From positions 1-64,000 of the forward strand of contig JABCZF010000001.1 in assembly GCA_013289825.1 (NCBI GenBank): DNA of 64,000 bases. Reading direction: 5' to 3'. The DNA is from Acidobacteriota bacterium. GTDB lineage: Bacteria > Acidobacteriota > Terriglobia > Acidiferrales > UBA7541. The notes under the pieces are model-generated. The model worked only from the letters and a program-made list of their open reading frames with translations, ran no database searches and had not been told where the DNA came from. This document shows, one piece after another, positions 19,817 to 28,989 of this stretch. Position 1 is the stretch's first letter; the number at the start of each line of letters is the position of its first letter. A program made the translations under genes and the position numbers.

Positions 19817-21384
19817 GGCTTCTCGCATTATTCCTGCTGGCGGCTACGGTTGTCTCGGCGCAGGTCCCGTTCGAACGAATTGTAAACGCCGATAAGGAGC
19901 CGGGGAACTGGCTGACGTATTCGCGTACCTTGGACGGGAAAAGATTTTCTCCGCTGCGTGAGATCAACACGCAGAACGTTTCGCAACTCAAAGTGAAATG
20001 GGCCTACCAATTTCCCGATCCTCGCACGGAAGTCTCTCCCATTGTGATTGATGGCATCCTGTACGTGACCGGCCCGAATGCCGCCGCAGCGCTCGATGGC
20101 CGCTCCGGGCGTTCTCTGTGGACATGGAAACGTCCGCTGCCGAGCGATTTCCAGAGTATTGGTTTCGGCCACACCAATCGGGGAGCTGCGGTGTTGGACG
20201 ACAAATTGTTCGTCGCCACACTCGATGGGTTTCTCGTTGCGCTGGATCTCAAGAGTGGCGTGGAGCGGTGGTCCGCCAAAGTTCTCGATTACAAATTGGG
20301 TTACAGCATGACCATGGCCCCGCTAGCGATCGACGGAAAAGTGGTTGTCGGCGTCAGCGGCGGAGAAGCGGGCATCCGTGGGTTCATCGACGCCTACGAT
20401 GCAAGAACCGGCAAGCAGGCATGGCGGTTCTGGACGATTCCCGGACCCGGAGAACCTGGCCACGAAACGTGGTCCGGCGACGATTGGAAAACCGGCGGCG
20501 GCGCCACCTGGGTGACCGGGGCGTACGATCCCGAACTCAAGCTGGTGTATTGGGGGGTGGGGAATCCGGGGCCGGACTGGAACGGTGACGTGCGGCCCGG
20601 CGACAATCTCTATACCTGCTCGTTTCTTGCGCTCGAAGCGGACACCGGAAAACTGAGCTGGTATTTCCAGTTTACCCCTCACGATACGCACGACTGGGAT
20701 GCCACCCACGTTCCGATTCTTTTTGACGGCGAAGTTCAGGGCAAGAAACGTAAGCTGATGGCCGTCGCCAATCGCAATGCTTTCTATTACGTGTTGGATC
20801 GCACCACCGGAGAATTTATTGCCGGCAAACCATACGCCAAGCAAACCTGGGCCAAAGGGCTTGACGTAAAGGGTCGGCCGATTCTCACCACCAACGCAGA
20901 ACCGACAACGCAGGGCGCCCTGATCTGGCCAAACTTGAATGGCGCGACGGTATGGTTCAGTCCCTCGTACAGCCCGCAAACGGATTTCGTATATGTTTCG
21001 GTGCGTGAAATTGGCGCTCGCTATTTCAAGCGCGTCACCCCCTACCGCGTGGGCACTTTTTTCCCGGGCGGCGGCGAAGACGAGTTGCCGCCGGATGACG
21101 CGTGGGGCGCCATTCGAGCTCTGCAAGCGGAAACCGGCGAGCTGCGCTGGGAGTTCAAACTGTTCTCACCTCCCTGGGCGGGAGTTCTCTCCACCGCGGG
21201 AGGATTGGTCTTCAGCGGCTCCGACGAGGGGAACTTCTATGCACTCGATGCGCGCACCGGTAAACCGCTGTGGGATTTCCAGACCGGCGGCGCGATTGAA
21301 GCAAATCCCAACTCATTTATGATTGATGGACACCAATGTATTTCCATCGCCGCCGATCGCGTCCTGTATGTCTTTGGCCTGTAA
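19813..21384 (+). CDS. PQQ-dependent dehydrogenase-like beta-propeller (quinoprotein alcohol dehydrogenase family)
   Basis: Signal peptide; NWLTYSRTLDGKRFSPLREINTQNVSQLKVKWAY, AAALDGRSGRSLWTW, QFTPHDTHDWDATHVPILFDG, VFSGSDEGNFYALDARTGKPLWDFQTGG. Confidence 0.9.
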   Translation: MRLLALFLLAATVVSAQVPFERIVNADKEPGNWLTYSRTLDGKRFSPLREINTQNVSQLKVKWAYQFPDPRTEVSPIVIDGILYVTGPNAAAALDGRSGRSLWTWKRPLPSDFQSIGFGHTNRGAAVLDDKLFVATLDGFLVALDLKSGVERWSAKVLDYKLGYSMTMAPLAIDGKVVVGVSGGEAGIRGFIDAYDARTGKQAWRFWTIPGPGEPGHETWSGDDWKTGGGATWVTGAYDPELKLVYWGVGNPGPDWNGDVRPGDNLYTCSFLALEADTGKLSWYFQFTPHDTHDWDATHVPILFDGEVQGKKRKLMAVANRNAFYYVLDRTTGEFIAGKPYAKQTWAKGLDVKGRPILTTNAEPTTQGALIWPNLNGATVWFSPSYSPQTDFVYVSVREIGARYFKRVTPYRVGTFFPGGGEDELPPDDAWGAIRALQAETGELRWEFKLFSPPWAGVLSTAGGLVFSGSDEGNFYALDARTGKPLWDFQTGGAIEANPNSFMIDGHQCISIAADRVLYVFGL

Positions 21385-21572
21385 TTTGAATTAGCCTGTG
21401 GAATTGTCGCTGCACCGCTGGCCGGCCGCTACTGGATTCCAAGTAACGCTTTGTAGTGCTTGAGTCAGATAGCTGGTCGCACCGGAAAGGTAGATTCCGG
21501 TGGGACTGCGCTATATTTCGGGATTGAACTGGAGATCCAAAGCTCTGGTCATCTGCTGAGTCGGCCCACATC

Positions 21573-22709
21573 CTAGCGCAACTCTTGCGCTCGTCCGCTA
21601 CGAACCGACTCTCGCGCGGCGTCCAGAATTTCCACCACCTGGACGTTCAAGGTCGCCGAAAGCGGATCTTCAATCGGCTTGTTGTGGCGAATGCAGTCAA
21701 CGAAGTAGGAAACGGGATTGCTCGTCTCTCGCGGCCCGGGGTTGACCGCGATACGCTGCCCTTCCAGGGCGATCTTGCTGCGATCGTCATTCGCGGTTCG
21801 ATGAAACAGCTCCTCCCCGGTTGCCAGGAGACTCCCCTTTGGACCGAACACCTCCACCTCTCCGTTGTCATAGGGCCAATCCCAAGACGCCTCGATGATC
21901 ACGGTCGCATCGGGATATTGGAGGACAATCGTGGCGTCATCATCCACTTCGTTGTGCTGATCGGTCTTTAGCTTCTGCGCCGTGGCATAAACGCGTGTCG
22001 GCCGCCCTTTAAGCCAAAGCGCCCATTCCGCCCCGTAACATCCGAAATCCATGATCGCACCGCCCCCATTTTTGACCGGGTCATACAGCCAATCGGCAAA
22101 ATACTTCGAGACACCAATCTCCTTAGGTCCCTGATGTCCGTAGCGCACAATCATTTTCTGTACCGGCCCCACCTCACCGGATTGCACGCGGTGAAAGATC
22201 TCGTGCGTTGGAGGCACCCAAGCATTCCAGTAGTTCACCATGATCTTGATGCCTGCCTCATCCGCAAGACGCTGCATCTCGCGCGCGTCAGCTCCCGTCG
22301 TGGCCATCGGTTTTTCGGTCGAGTAGTGGATATGCCGCTTCGCACACTCTCGAAGTATCTCCAAATGTTTGTCATTTTCTGTGGTGACAATCACCGCTTC
22401 CGGCTTGGCCTCATCAAGCATCTTGACGTAATCCGCGTAGAACTTGACGCTTGTGGGTACCCGAGTCTTGGCCCGGTCCACCAGCGCGGGACGCGAATCG
22501 GCGATGGCGACAAGTTCCGCATTGGGCTCGGCGGCAATGTCCTTGAGCAGACCCCAGACGTGATCGTGATCCAAGCCAACGATGGCCAGACGGGTCTTCG
22601 CTTCATCTGGTCTTGGATACCTCGAAGCGCCTGCCCTGGCCAAAAATCCCAAACTTAGTAAAACGGCCGCCGCACAGCTCACGAATTGTCGCAGGGTAGT
22701 TAGTCTCAT
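21573..22709 (-). CDS. Gfo/Idh/MocA-family oxidoreductase with signal peptide
   Basis: TRLAIVGLDHDHVWGLLKDI, VIVTTENDKHLEILRECAKRHIHYSTEKPMATT, GGGAIMDFGCYGAEW; hydrophobic N-term LRQFVSCAAAVLLSLGFLARAGA. Confidence 0.88.
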   Translation of the reverse strand: MRLTTLRQFVSCAAAVLLSLGFLARAGASRYPRPDEAKTRLAIVGLDHDHVWGLLKDIAAEPNAELVAIADSRPALVDRAKTRVPTSVKFYADYVKMLDEAKPEAVIVTTENDKHLEILRECAKRHIHYSTEKPMATTGADAREMQRLADEAGIKIMVNYWNAWVPPTHEIFHRVQSGEVGPVQKMIVRYGHQGPKEIGVSKYFADWLYDPVKNGGGAIMDFGCYGAEWALWLKGRPTRVYATAQKLKTDQHNEVDDDATIVLQYPDATVIIEASWDWPYDNGEVEVFGPKGSLLATGEELFHRTANDDRSKIALEGQRIAVNPGPRETSNPVSYFVDCIRHNKPIEDPLSATLNVQVVEILDAARESVRSGRAQELR

Positions 22710-23073
22710 AATCTAAACCTCGCCGGTGCCGAGAATGCAATTTCCGTCCCGAGGACCAGGATTGACGCGCTTCCTGACACGTGGCCAACCTAGTCTGTCT
22801 GATCAGGGTGACTGCCACTTTGCAGAGTGTCTCCAGCCGATGTCAAGACATTGGCATGTCATTTCCGCGCTCTCGCGCATCTTGCTAAAAAGAAGAGGCT
22901 TTCAGCGATGTGTTACCCGGGTATTTCTTAGGGAGGCTAGAGCGTGGCCGGGAAGGATGGCGGTCGCTGAGGCAGGGGGGTTAGCCATCACTGTGCCGCG
23001 ATTGGCACTAGCGGTCTGGTCTCGAGTGGATCGATGAATCCGCCAGGGCTCTCGACTCCACCGTTCTACCCCG

Positions 23074-25893
23074 TCAGTTTTGCACCCGCAAAGCCGTATG
23101 TTCCTGCTTGGATTCGAGGGCCGCAGCTGCCTTTCGAGCCATCAGTTGGAATCCTCCATTTTTGGCATCCTTTTCGAGTGCCTCGAGGTGGGCTCTGCCT
23201 TCGGTTCGATTCCCGAGACTCAGTTCAATCTCTCCAACCGCTAACCGCGCATCGAGGAGTACATCGACGAAGGACGCTTCGCCCGCGTCCGACATTATTT
23301 TCCGAAGTCGTTTCACGGACTCAGCTGCTTCCGCCGGGCTGGCCGAGACCGCTTGAATCCGCGCAGAGGTAATCGCCGCTTTCAGTTCCAGTCTCCGGTT
23401 GTGACTATCCGTCGCAGCCTTCGTCACCTGCTCGATGCGCTTGCGCGCCTCCGCATTTTGCCCCTGTGCCGTCAGCGCAGTTGATTCGAGTAAGTGCGCC
23501 TCAACCAAATATTGCTCGGCCCTCGTCTCCAGAAAAACATCGGCCGACTGTCGCGCCAGACTTTCCGCTTCGGCAGCCTTTCCCTCGTCTAATAGGATTT
23601 CCGCAAGATGCAGACGAACGTGAGCTTCTTCGCTTTTATCGCCGACTTCCTCGAAGATCGATATGGCTTGCTTGTATCTCTTTCTTGCACCCTCGGCGTC
23701 CCCCTCCATCCGCTGCGCAGTCGCCGCACCATCGAGAGCCACGGCTTGTCGGCCTCGGCTTCCTAGTTGATGGCAAATGTCCAGAGAGCTTTCATACATC
23801 TCTTTGGCTTCGCTATGTTTTCCCCTCGCCAGGAGAATGTCGCCAAGTCCAATCTGCGCCAGCGCCACTCCATTCTGATCTCCAATCTCGCCGTACGTCG
23901 CCAGGGCCGCTTGAAAGTTCTTGCGTGCCCCCTCCAAGTCGCCGAGGTAGAAGAGGATATCCCCAAGATTATTATATTCGTTGCTCAAACTCATTTTGTT
24001 GCCCGATTCTCTATAGATATCCAGAGACTCTTCATATTTCTTCCGCGCTCCGAGGTAGTCTGCCTGTCGTTTGAGCGCTATGGCCTCCAAAGTTGCAGTC
24101 GCTGCTACACCAAGCCGGTCATTCGCCACTACATAAAGTTGCTTCGCTTCACGAATGGCTCCCTCGACCTCCGCTTGTTTTCCAGAGTTTTCAAAAAGCC
24201 ACGCTTGCTCGCGCCGCGCCTTGGCGAGAAGCAGAGAGGCTCCCGCCGCCTGGGCTTTTTCCGCGGCCCTCGCTAGCGCTGCTTCCGCCCTTCTCATATC
24301 CCCAAGGGATCTCGCTGCGTCGTTTTCTGCCAAATCGATTCGTGGGTCGTCTCGAAGGGGGGCCGGCAATGCCCGGAGGGCGTCTATGGTAGCCAGGGCA
24401 TCTTGCCATTTGTTCGACATGAGTTCGGAGTTTGTCAAAGCTAGCCCGTAATCGAGGTTGTCCGGAAAGAAGTCGAACAATGCGTGATAAATCTCGATGG
24501 CCTTTCCCCAGTTCCGGCTGGTCTCGCGGTAACGACCTTCGACAAGCAATCGCTCCGCTCGCGAAAGACTGGATGAGAGATCGAACGCTTTCTTCGCCTC
24601 CGCCTGCGCCTTTTCGTCATAACCAAGCTGTTCCCAGGCACTCGCCAGAGCGGCGTGGGAAAGCGCATACTCCGGTTCGGCGGCTACCGCCCTCAGCAAC
24701 AGATCCCGGGCAGCCAGAGTGTCGAAAACCCGCAGCTTTGCGAGTCCTTCCGAGAAAAGCTTCGTTGTTTGGCTGTTCGAGGGAAGAGCGATAGCTACCT
24801 CCGCCGCTTCTTCCCGGGTCACCGCGCGGATACCGAGTTTCTCCCGGAGATGTTCTCCGGCCCGCGAAACCAGATCCAGGAGACGGGCTTCGGTCCCCAA
24901 TTCGGAAATCGCCGCGACCGTTTCACCGCTTCGCGTGTCCTGCAGATGGAGGTCGAGGCGAATCTGGCCTTGGGACTTTGCCCCTAGCGCTGCATAAGAA
25001 CCCGAGACCAAATAATCGGTTCCCAAATTCTTCCGTATTCGCTTCAAACTGTCCCGCCCCAGGCTTTCCATATCAGGCAAAGAGAGTTCCATCTTCATAC
25101 GCGCGATACTTTCTGCGGGGATGGCTCGCACTTGTTCTCCGGCTGTGAGCTCCGTAGTGAGCCAATCGGAGAGTGCTGTGGAGAGCCATGCTTCCTGAGT
25201 GTCTCCTGATAGATTCTTGAAGCTAAGAACCGCGACCGATCGCCGAGGGCTGACCATCCCCGAAGCGCCACCTAGAACCACGGATTGATGAATCCGCAGG
25301 TACACGAACACGCAGATGCTGGCCGCTGCCACGGCCGCGAGAAGAACTGTAATGCGCTTCCGGCCCGCCGGAGTTTCGAGGTTTAGGGATTCCAGGGCTG
25401 ATGGCGCCCGCCCGCGCTGTTCGCTTGAATTCCTGTGGGCTGGAGATAGTTCGTCCGTATGGTTTCCGACGGAGCTGCCAGGTGCGGCTGCTCCCTCGCG
25501 AGGCATGTTTATGAGAGCCAGAAATCTGTACCCGTGTCGCGGGATGGTTTCGATATAGCGTGGACTCTCCGCGGAATCGCAGAGGGCGGAGCGCAGCTTG
25601 GTCATGGCTTTGTTGAGGCTGCGATCAAAATCGACGAACGTGTGGGCCGGCCAAAGTTTGTGGCGGAGTTCCTCGCGGGTTACGACTTCCCCGGGATGTT
25701 CCAGCAAAAGAGAGAGAATCTGGAAGGGTTGCTCTTGCAACTTGATTCGAATACCGCGTTTGCGCAGCTCTGCCGCGCGCAGGTCCACTTCAAAGACGCC
25801 AAAGCGCCGACTTTGCGGGCAGCTTTCCGTGCCCTGCATACCGGAACACCCCTCTGGTGGCAGAAGCCTAGCATGTCCTTTGCATGCATTCAA
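23074..25893 (-). CDS. OmpR/CadC-type winged-helix membrane regulator with TM segment and TPR sensor region
   Basis: N-term FGVFEVDLRAAELRKRGIRIKLQEQPFQILSLLLEHPGEVVTREELRHKLWP..FVDFDRSLNKAMTKLRSALCDSAESPRYIETIPRHGYRFLA; TM ITVLLAAVAAASICVFVYL; TPRs (NEYNNLGDILFYLGDLEGARKNFQAAL). Start codon uncertain. Confidence 0.85.
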   Translation of the reverse strand: MNACKGHARLLPPEGCSGMQGTESCPQSRRFGVFEVDLRAAELRKRGIRIKLQEQPFQILSLLLEHPGEVVTREELRHKLWPAHTFVDFDRSLNKAMTKLRSALCDSAESPRYIETIPRHGYRFLALINMPREGAAAPGSSVGNHTDELSPAHRNSSEQRGRAPSALESLNLETPAGRKRITVLLAAVAAASICVFVYLRIHQSVVLGGASGMVSPRRSVAVLSFKNLSGDTQEAWLSTALSDWLTTELTAGEQVRAIPAESIARMKMELSLPDMESLGRDSLKRIRKNLGTDYLVSGSYAALGAKSQGQIRLDLHLQDTRSGETVAAISELGTEARLLDLVSRAGEHLREKLGIRAVTREEAAEVAIALPSNSQTTKLFSEGLAKLRVFDTLAARDLLLRAVAAEPEYALSHAALASAWEQLGYDEKAQAEAKKAFDLSSSLSRAERLLVEGRYRETSRNWGKAIEIYHALFDFFPDNLDYGLALTNSELMSNKWQDALATIDALRALPAPLRDDPRIDLAENDAARSLGDMRRAEAALARAAEKAQAAGASLLLAKARREQAWLFENSGKQAEVEGAIREAKQLYVVANDRLGVAATATLEAIALKRQADYLGARKKYEESLDIYRESGNKMSLSNEYNNLGDILFYLGDLEGARKNFQAALATYGEIGDQNGVALAQIGLGDILLARGKHSEAKEMYESSLDICHQLGSRGRQAVALDGAATAQRMEGDAEGARKRYKQAISIFEEVGDKSEEAHVRLHLAEILLDEGKAAEAESLARQSADVFLETRAEQYLVEAHLLESTALTAQGQNAEARKRIEQVTKAATDSHNRRLELKAAITSARIQAVSASPAEAAESVKRLRKIMSDAGEASFVDVLLDARLAVGEIELSLGNRTEGRAHLEALEKDAKNGGFQLMARKAAAALESKQEHTALRVQN

Positions 25894-25963
25894 TACCGTG
25901 TACGACGGTGATCAGCATTATCCGAAAACAGACAACGAGCGAGACAATCGAGGGCTGATGTGC

Positions 25964-27196
25964 TCAAGGAGATTTCTCCTTTTCCTGAAGGAGTTGCTTG
26001 GCACGCTCTGCGCTTTTGGCGCGCGCGCTTTCTTCCAATTTACTGAAGAGTTGCATTTCTGCTTGCGCCTCCTGCGCGCGACCGGCGCCGCGCAGTGCTT
26101 GTGCCAGCAAGAAGTGCGTCTGGGCCTCTCCGGGATCGGCCTTTTCCGCGAGTTGGAGTTCCGCAACGGCTTCGGCGTTTCGGTCCAGCCGGAGCAGCGC
26201 ACGGCCGCGGTCCACACGCGCCTCCGTCAGATGCGGGCAGGTTGCCAGCGCCTTGTCGATTCCGGCAAGGGCTTCGGCGGGATCCTGGCGCTGTTCCAGC
26301 ACAATGTTGGCGATTTTCCAGTGCGCATTGCAGTTTGACGGATCGTTTGCGAGTTCGGCGCGGAACTGCTCGGTGGCCGGCTCCCACATATGAAGCGACC
26401 AGTAGGCATTCCCGAAAAGATAGTGCGTGCCGGCTTGCTCGGGCGCCAACTCCACGGCCTTTTTATACTCGAGCAACGCGCCGTCGTAATTTTTCATGCC
26501 CTCCATGACTTCGCCAGAAACCTCGTGCACCCAAACGGAATCGGCGTCGATTTCGTTCAGTTTCGAAAGGGCCTGCTCGGAAAGTTTCATGTACACCTTG
26601 CCGAGCAGATACCAGACCTCCTGGTTTTGCGGCTGACGCAACGAAAGTTGATGCAGGTGAGTCGCAGCGGCATTGAAGTCGCCGAGTTTCAGTAAATCGT
26701 TGGCGAGAAAAAGCTCAGCGTTGTCGTCTTTGGGATTGGCGCGCAGCGCTGATTCGAAACGAGGCCGAGCGGCCGCGTAGTCACCCATTTCATAGAGCGA
26801 AACGCCGAGCAGCGCGGATGCTGACGACATCTTGGGATCAATCTTCAGACCTTTTTCGAGAGTAGCAGCGGCCTTCTGATATTCGCGCAGGCGTAAATAC
26901 AAAGAGCCGAGATTATTGTAGGCGGCAGCAAGACGGGGCGCGTACTGCAACAGTGCTTCGTACTTGGCGGCGGCGGCGGCGAAGTCACTTTGGGCCTCCG
27001 CGGATTTCGCTTCGGAGTAGAGTTGCTGGACACGCGGATCGTCGGCATCAGCCCCCGATTGCCCGCGGAGACGCGGCGAACACGCAATTGCTACCAAGGC
27101 GAAAGCAACGCAAATTCGCCAGCACCCGCGGCTGTTTTTCAGCGCCTTGGCGGCAACTGCGGCTGGTGAAAACAAAAACATCTCGCTCATAATCAT
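25964..27196 (-). CDS. TPR-repeat protein
   Basis: ORF to 27319 but that overlaps the upstream CDS; start uncertain (ATGs at 27220/27196/27190). TPRs: AAAYNNLGSLYLRLREYQKAAATLEKGLKIDPKMSSASALLGVSLYEMGDY. Confidence 0.78.
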   Translation of the reverse strand: MIMSEMFLFSPAAVAAKALKNSRGCWRICVAFALVAIACSPRLRGQSGADADDPRVQQLYSEAKSAEAQSDFAAAAAKYEALLQYAPRLAAAYNNLGSLYLRLREYQKAAATLEKGLKIDPKMSSASALLGVSLYEMGDYAAARPRFESALRANPKDDNAELFLANDLLKLGDFNAAATHLHQLSLRQPQNQEVWYLLGKVYMKLSEQALSKLNEIDADSVWVHEVSGEVMEGMKNYDGALLEYKKAVELAPEQAGTHYLFGNAYWSLHMWEPATEQFRAELANDPSNCNAHWKIANIVLEQRQDPAEALAGIDKALATCPHLTEARVDRGRALLRLDRNAEAVAELQLAEKADPGEAQTHFLLAQALRGAGRAQEAQAEMQLFSKLEESARAKSAERAKQLLQEKEKSP

Positions 27197-27267
27197 ACCG
27201 CGAGAGACCATCAGAACCATAAAGGACTTGCCCGGCACCGCGCAGCGTCGTGCTATCAATGGTTCGC

Positions 27268-28383
27268 TCATGGGCGGGGAGTCTCTGGTAATGAATGCGT
27301 GCCGCTCATGGTTGTGCAACGGTCGAGTTGTACTTTCGCTTTGTCGCTAAGACCTTGCTTGTGATAAAGCGGCCCGAGCATGCAAGGAAGATTGGGATTT
27401 TGCGGCGCCAGCGCGATGGCCTGCTCGAGTTCGTTCTGCGCCTCGGCCAACTGATGCAGTCGCGAGTAGGCTTTGCCGAGAAGTTCGTGGGGCTTGAAAT
27501 CCAGTGGCGAGATTTCGATGGCCTGCTTCAGATAGGTAATGGCTTCGGTGGAGCGGTTCAGATCTAACAGCAGGCTGCCCATATCAATGTACGGACCTGG
27601 ATTCTTAGTTGCGGCGTTTTTTTGCCAGACGATAGCGTTCTCGTAGGCGCCCGCAGCGTCGTCAACGCGGCCGAGTCCAGCAAACGCCAGACCGAGATTG
27701 TCCTCAGCTTTGACATTGTGGGGATCGAGAGTGAGCGTTTGCTGAAACGCGTGCACGGCCTCGTCAAATCGATTCTCGTTATATTTCGTGCGGCCGAGGT
27801 AATACCAGCCTTCCGCATCGGCGGGTGTCCATTGCAACATCTTGGTGAGCCATTTGTCGGCGTCCACATAATCGTCGAGCAGGACGTAATCGAACGCGAC
27901 AATCTTTAGGTCAAAGGCGCTGGGGGGGTGATACTTGGCGCCTTCGGTGAATTCGGCAAGCGAAGCTTTGGTCTTGGTGTTGCGGTAGTTGGCTTCAGAG
28001 GTTGCGCCTTTATCGCCGAGACTGGCCGTAGCAGAAGGTTGGCGGGATGCGCTGCCGCTTAAGGCCATCGGCGCGGAGTCGCTCAGGGAGGCGTTTTCGT
28101 TGCCGGCGGCTTGCTCCTGAATTTCGCGAAACAGGATGTAGCCGAGGAGGAAATGAGCATTCGAGGAGTCAGGATGCATGGCGAGATATTGGCGAACCCT
28201 TTGCTCAGCTTCTGAGGCCATGCCCTTATCAGCAAGCGCTCTGGCTTCGGCAAGAAGCGGATCGGCGCGATTCTGCGGCGCGGAGTCCAGAGTTTTGATG
28301 GGTGCTGACTGAGGCCAGGCTGCCGAGGCCGTTTTAGGTGCGGTCCATAGCATCGCAGCGAGGGCGGTGAGCATCAAGGCCAT
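27268..28383 (-). CDS. TPR-repeat protein (paralog of 36050-37291)
   Basis: Signal peptide from MALMLTALAAMLWTAPKTASA; SLAEFTEGAKYHPPSAFDLKIVAFDYVLLDDYVDADKWLTKMLQWTPADAEGWYYLGRTKYNENRFDEAVHAFQQTLTLDP. Confidence 0.82.
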   Translation of the reverse strand: MALMLTALAAMLWTAPKTASAAWPQSAPIKTLDSAPQNRADPLLAEARALADKGMASEAEQRVRQYLAMHPDSSNAHFLLGYILFREIQEQAAGNENASLSDSAPMALSGSASRQPSATASLGDKGATSEANYRNTKTKASLAEFTEGAKYHPPSAFDLKIVAFDYVLLDDYVDADKWLTKMLQWTPADAEGWYYLGRTKYNENRFDEAVHAFQQTLTLDPHNVKAEDNLGLAFAGLGRVDDAAGAYENAIVWQKNAATKNPGPYIDMGSLLLDLNRSTEAITYLKQAIEISPLDFKPHELLGKAYSRLHQLAEAQNELEQAIALAPQNPNLPCMLGPLYHKQGLSDKAKVQLDRCTTMSGTHSLPETPRP

Positions 28384-28989
28384 GCGCCCATCCCCCCGGG
28401 TATTTCCGGAACTGCTGATTCTAAGGGGAGTTAGGCAGCTGTTTTTGGCAAGCTTTAATGGCCGGGCAGCCAGAACGCGCGTGCCGAGGCGCATAACAAG
28501 AATGGCGAAAATTACGAAGGCGATTTCGAGGAACACGGCGGATTTTATCAGAAGAACTAAGTCTGCCCAAGAAAAAAACTGATGGCCGCAAGGGGGCGCG
28601 GTGTTCTAAAGCGCCGGGCCGTTTCGGTCGAGCATTTTCTGGAGTTCCTAAGCAACGCACAGAGTTGCGTCTTCGATTTTGCACGTGAATTCGACGCTCT
28701 TCCGACCGGGAGAGATTGTAGGAACGCCCGATTCCGTCTTCCTTGGAAATAAGAGGACAGCGGCGCCGACGAATCCCTTTTCATCGCGTTACATAACGAA
28801 GGTCGCTCGGAAGGGTGCGTTGTTTGGATTTTCTGGACTGAAGATAGGCGTTCGTTTGAAAAAATTTCGTCTTTTTCGAACAAAACAAGCCATGACCTCC
28901 GAGTGAATGACGACTTCGAGTTCATCGGCCGGCTGCGTCAGGAATTTCTCGGCGTCAGTTTCCCAGCGGATGTTATAGTTCTTGATCCT

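Noticed and set aside
20323-21126. 267-aa antisense ORF opposite the PQQ-type propeller
   Set aside because: No homology-like motifs; sense frame clearly coding
22840-22851. Small palindrome ATGTC-AA-GACAT upstream of the Gfo/Idh/MocA gene, overlapping a TTGACA on the minus strand
   Set aside because: Arms of 5 bp are too short and no second copy was found; could be chance
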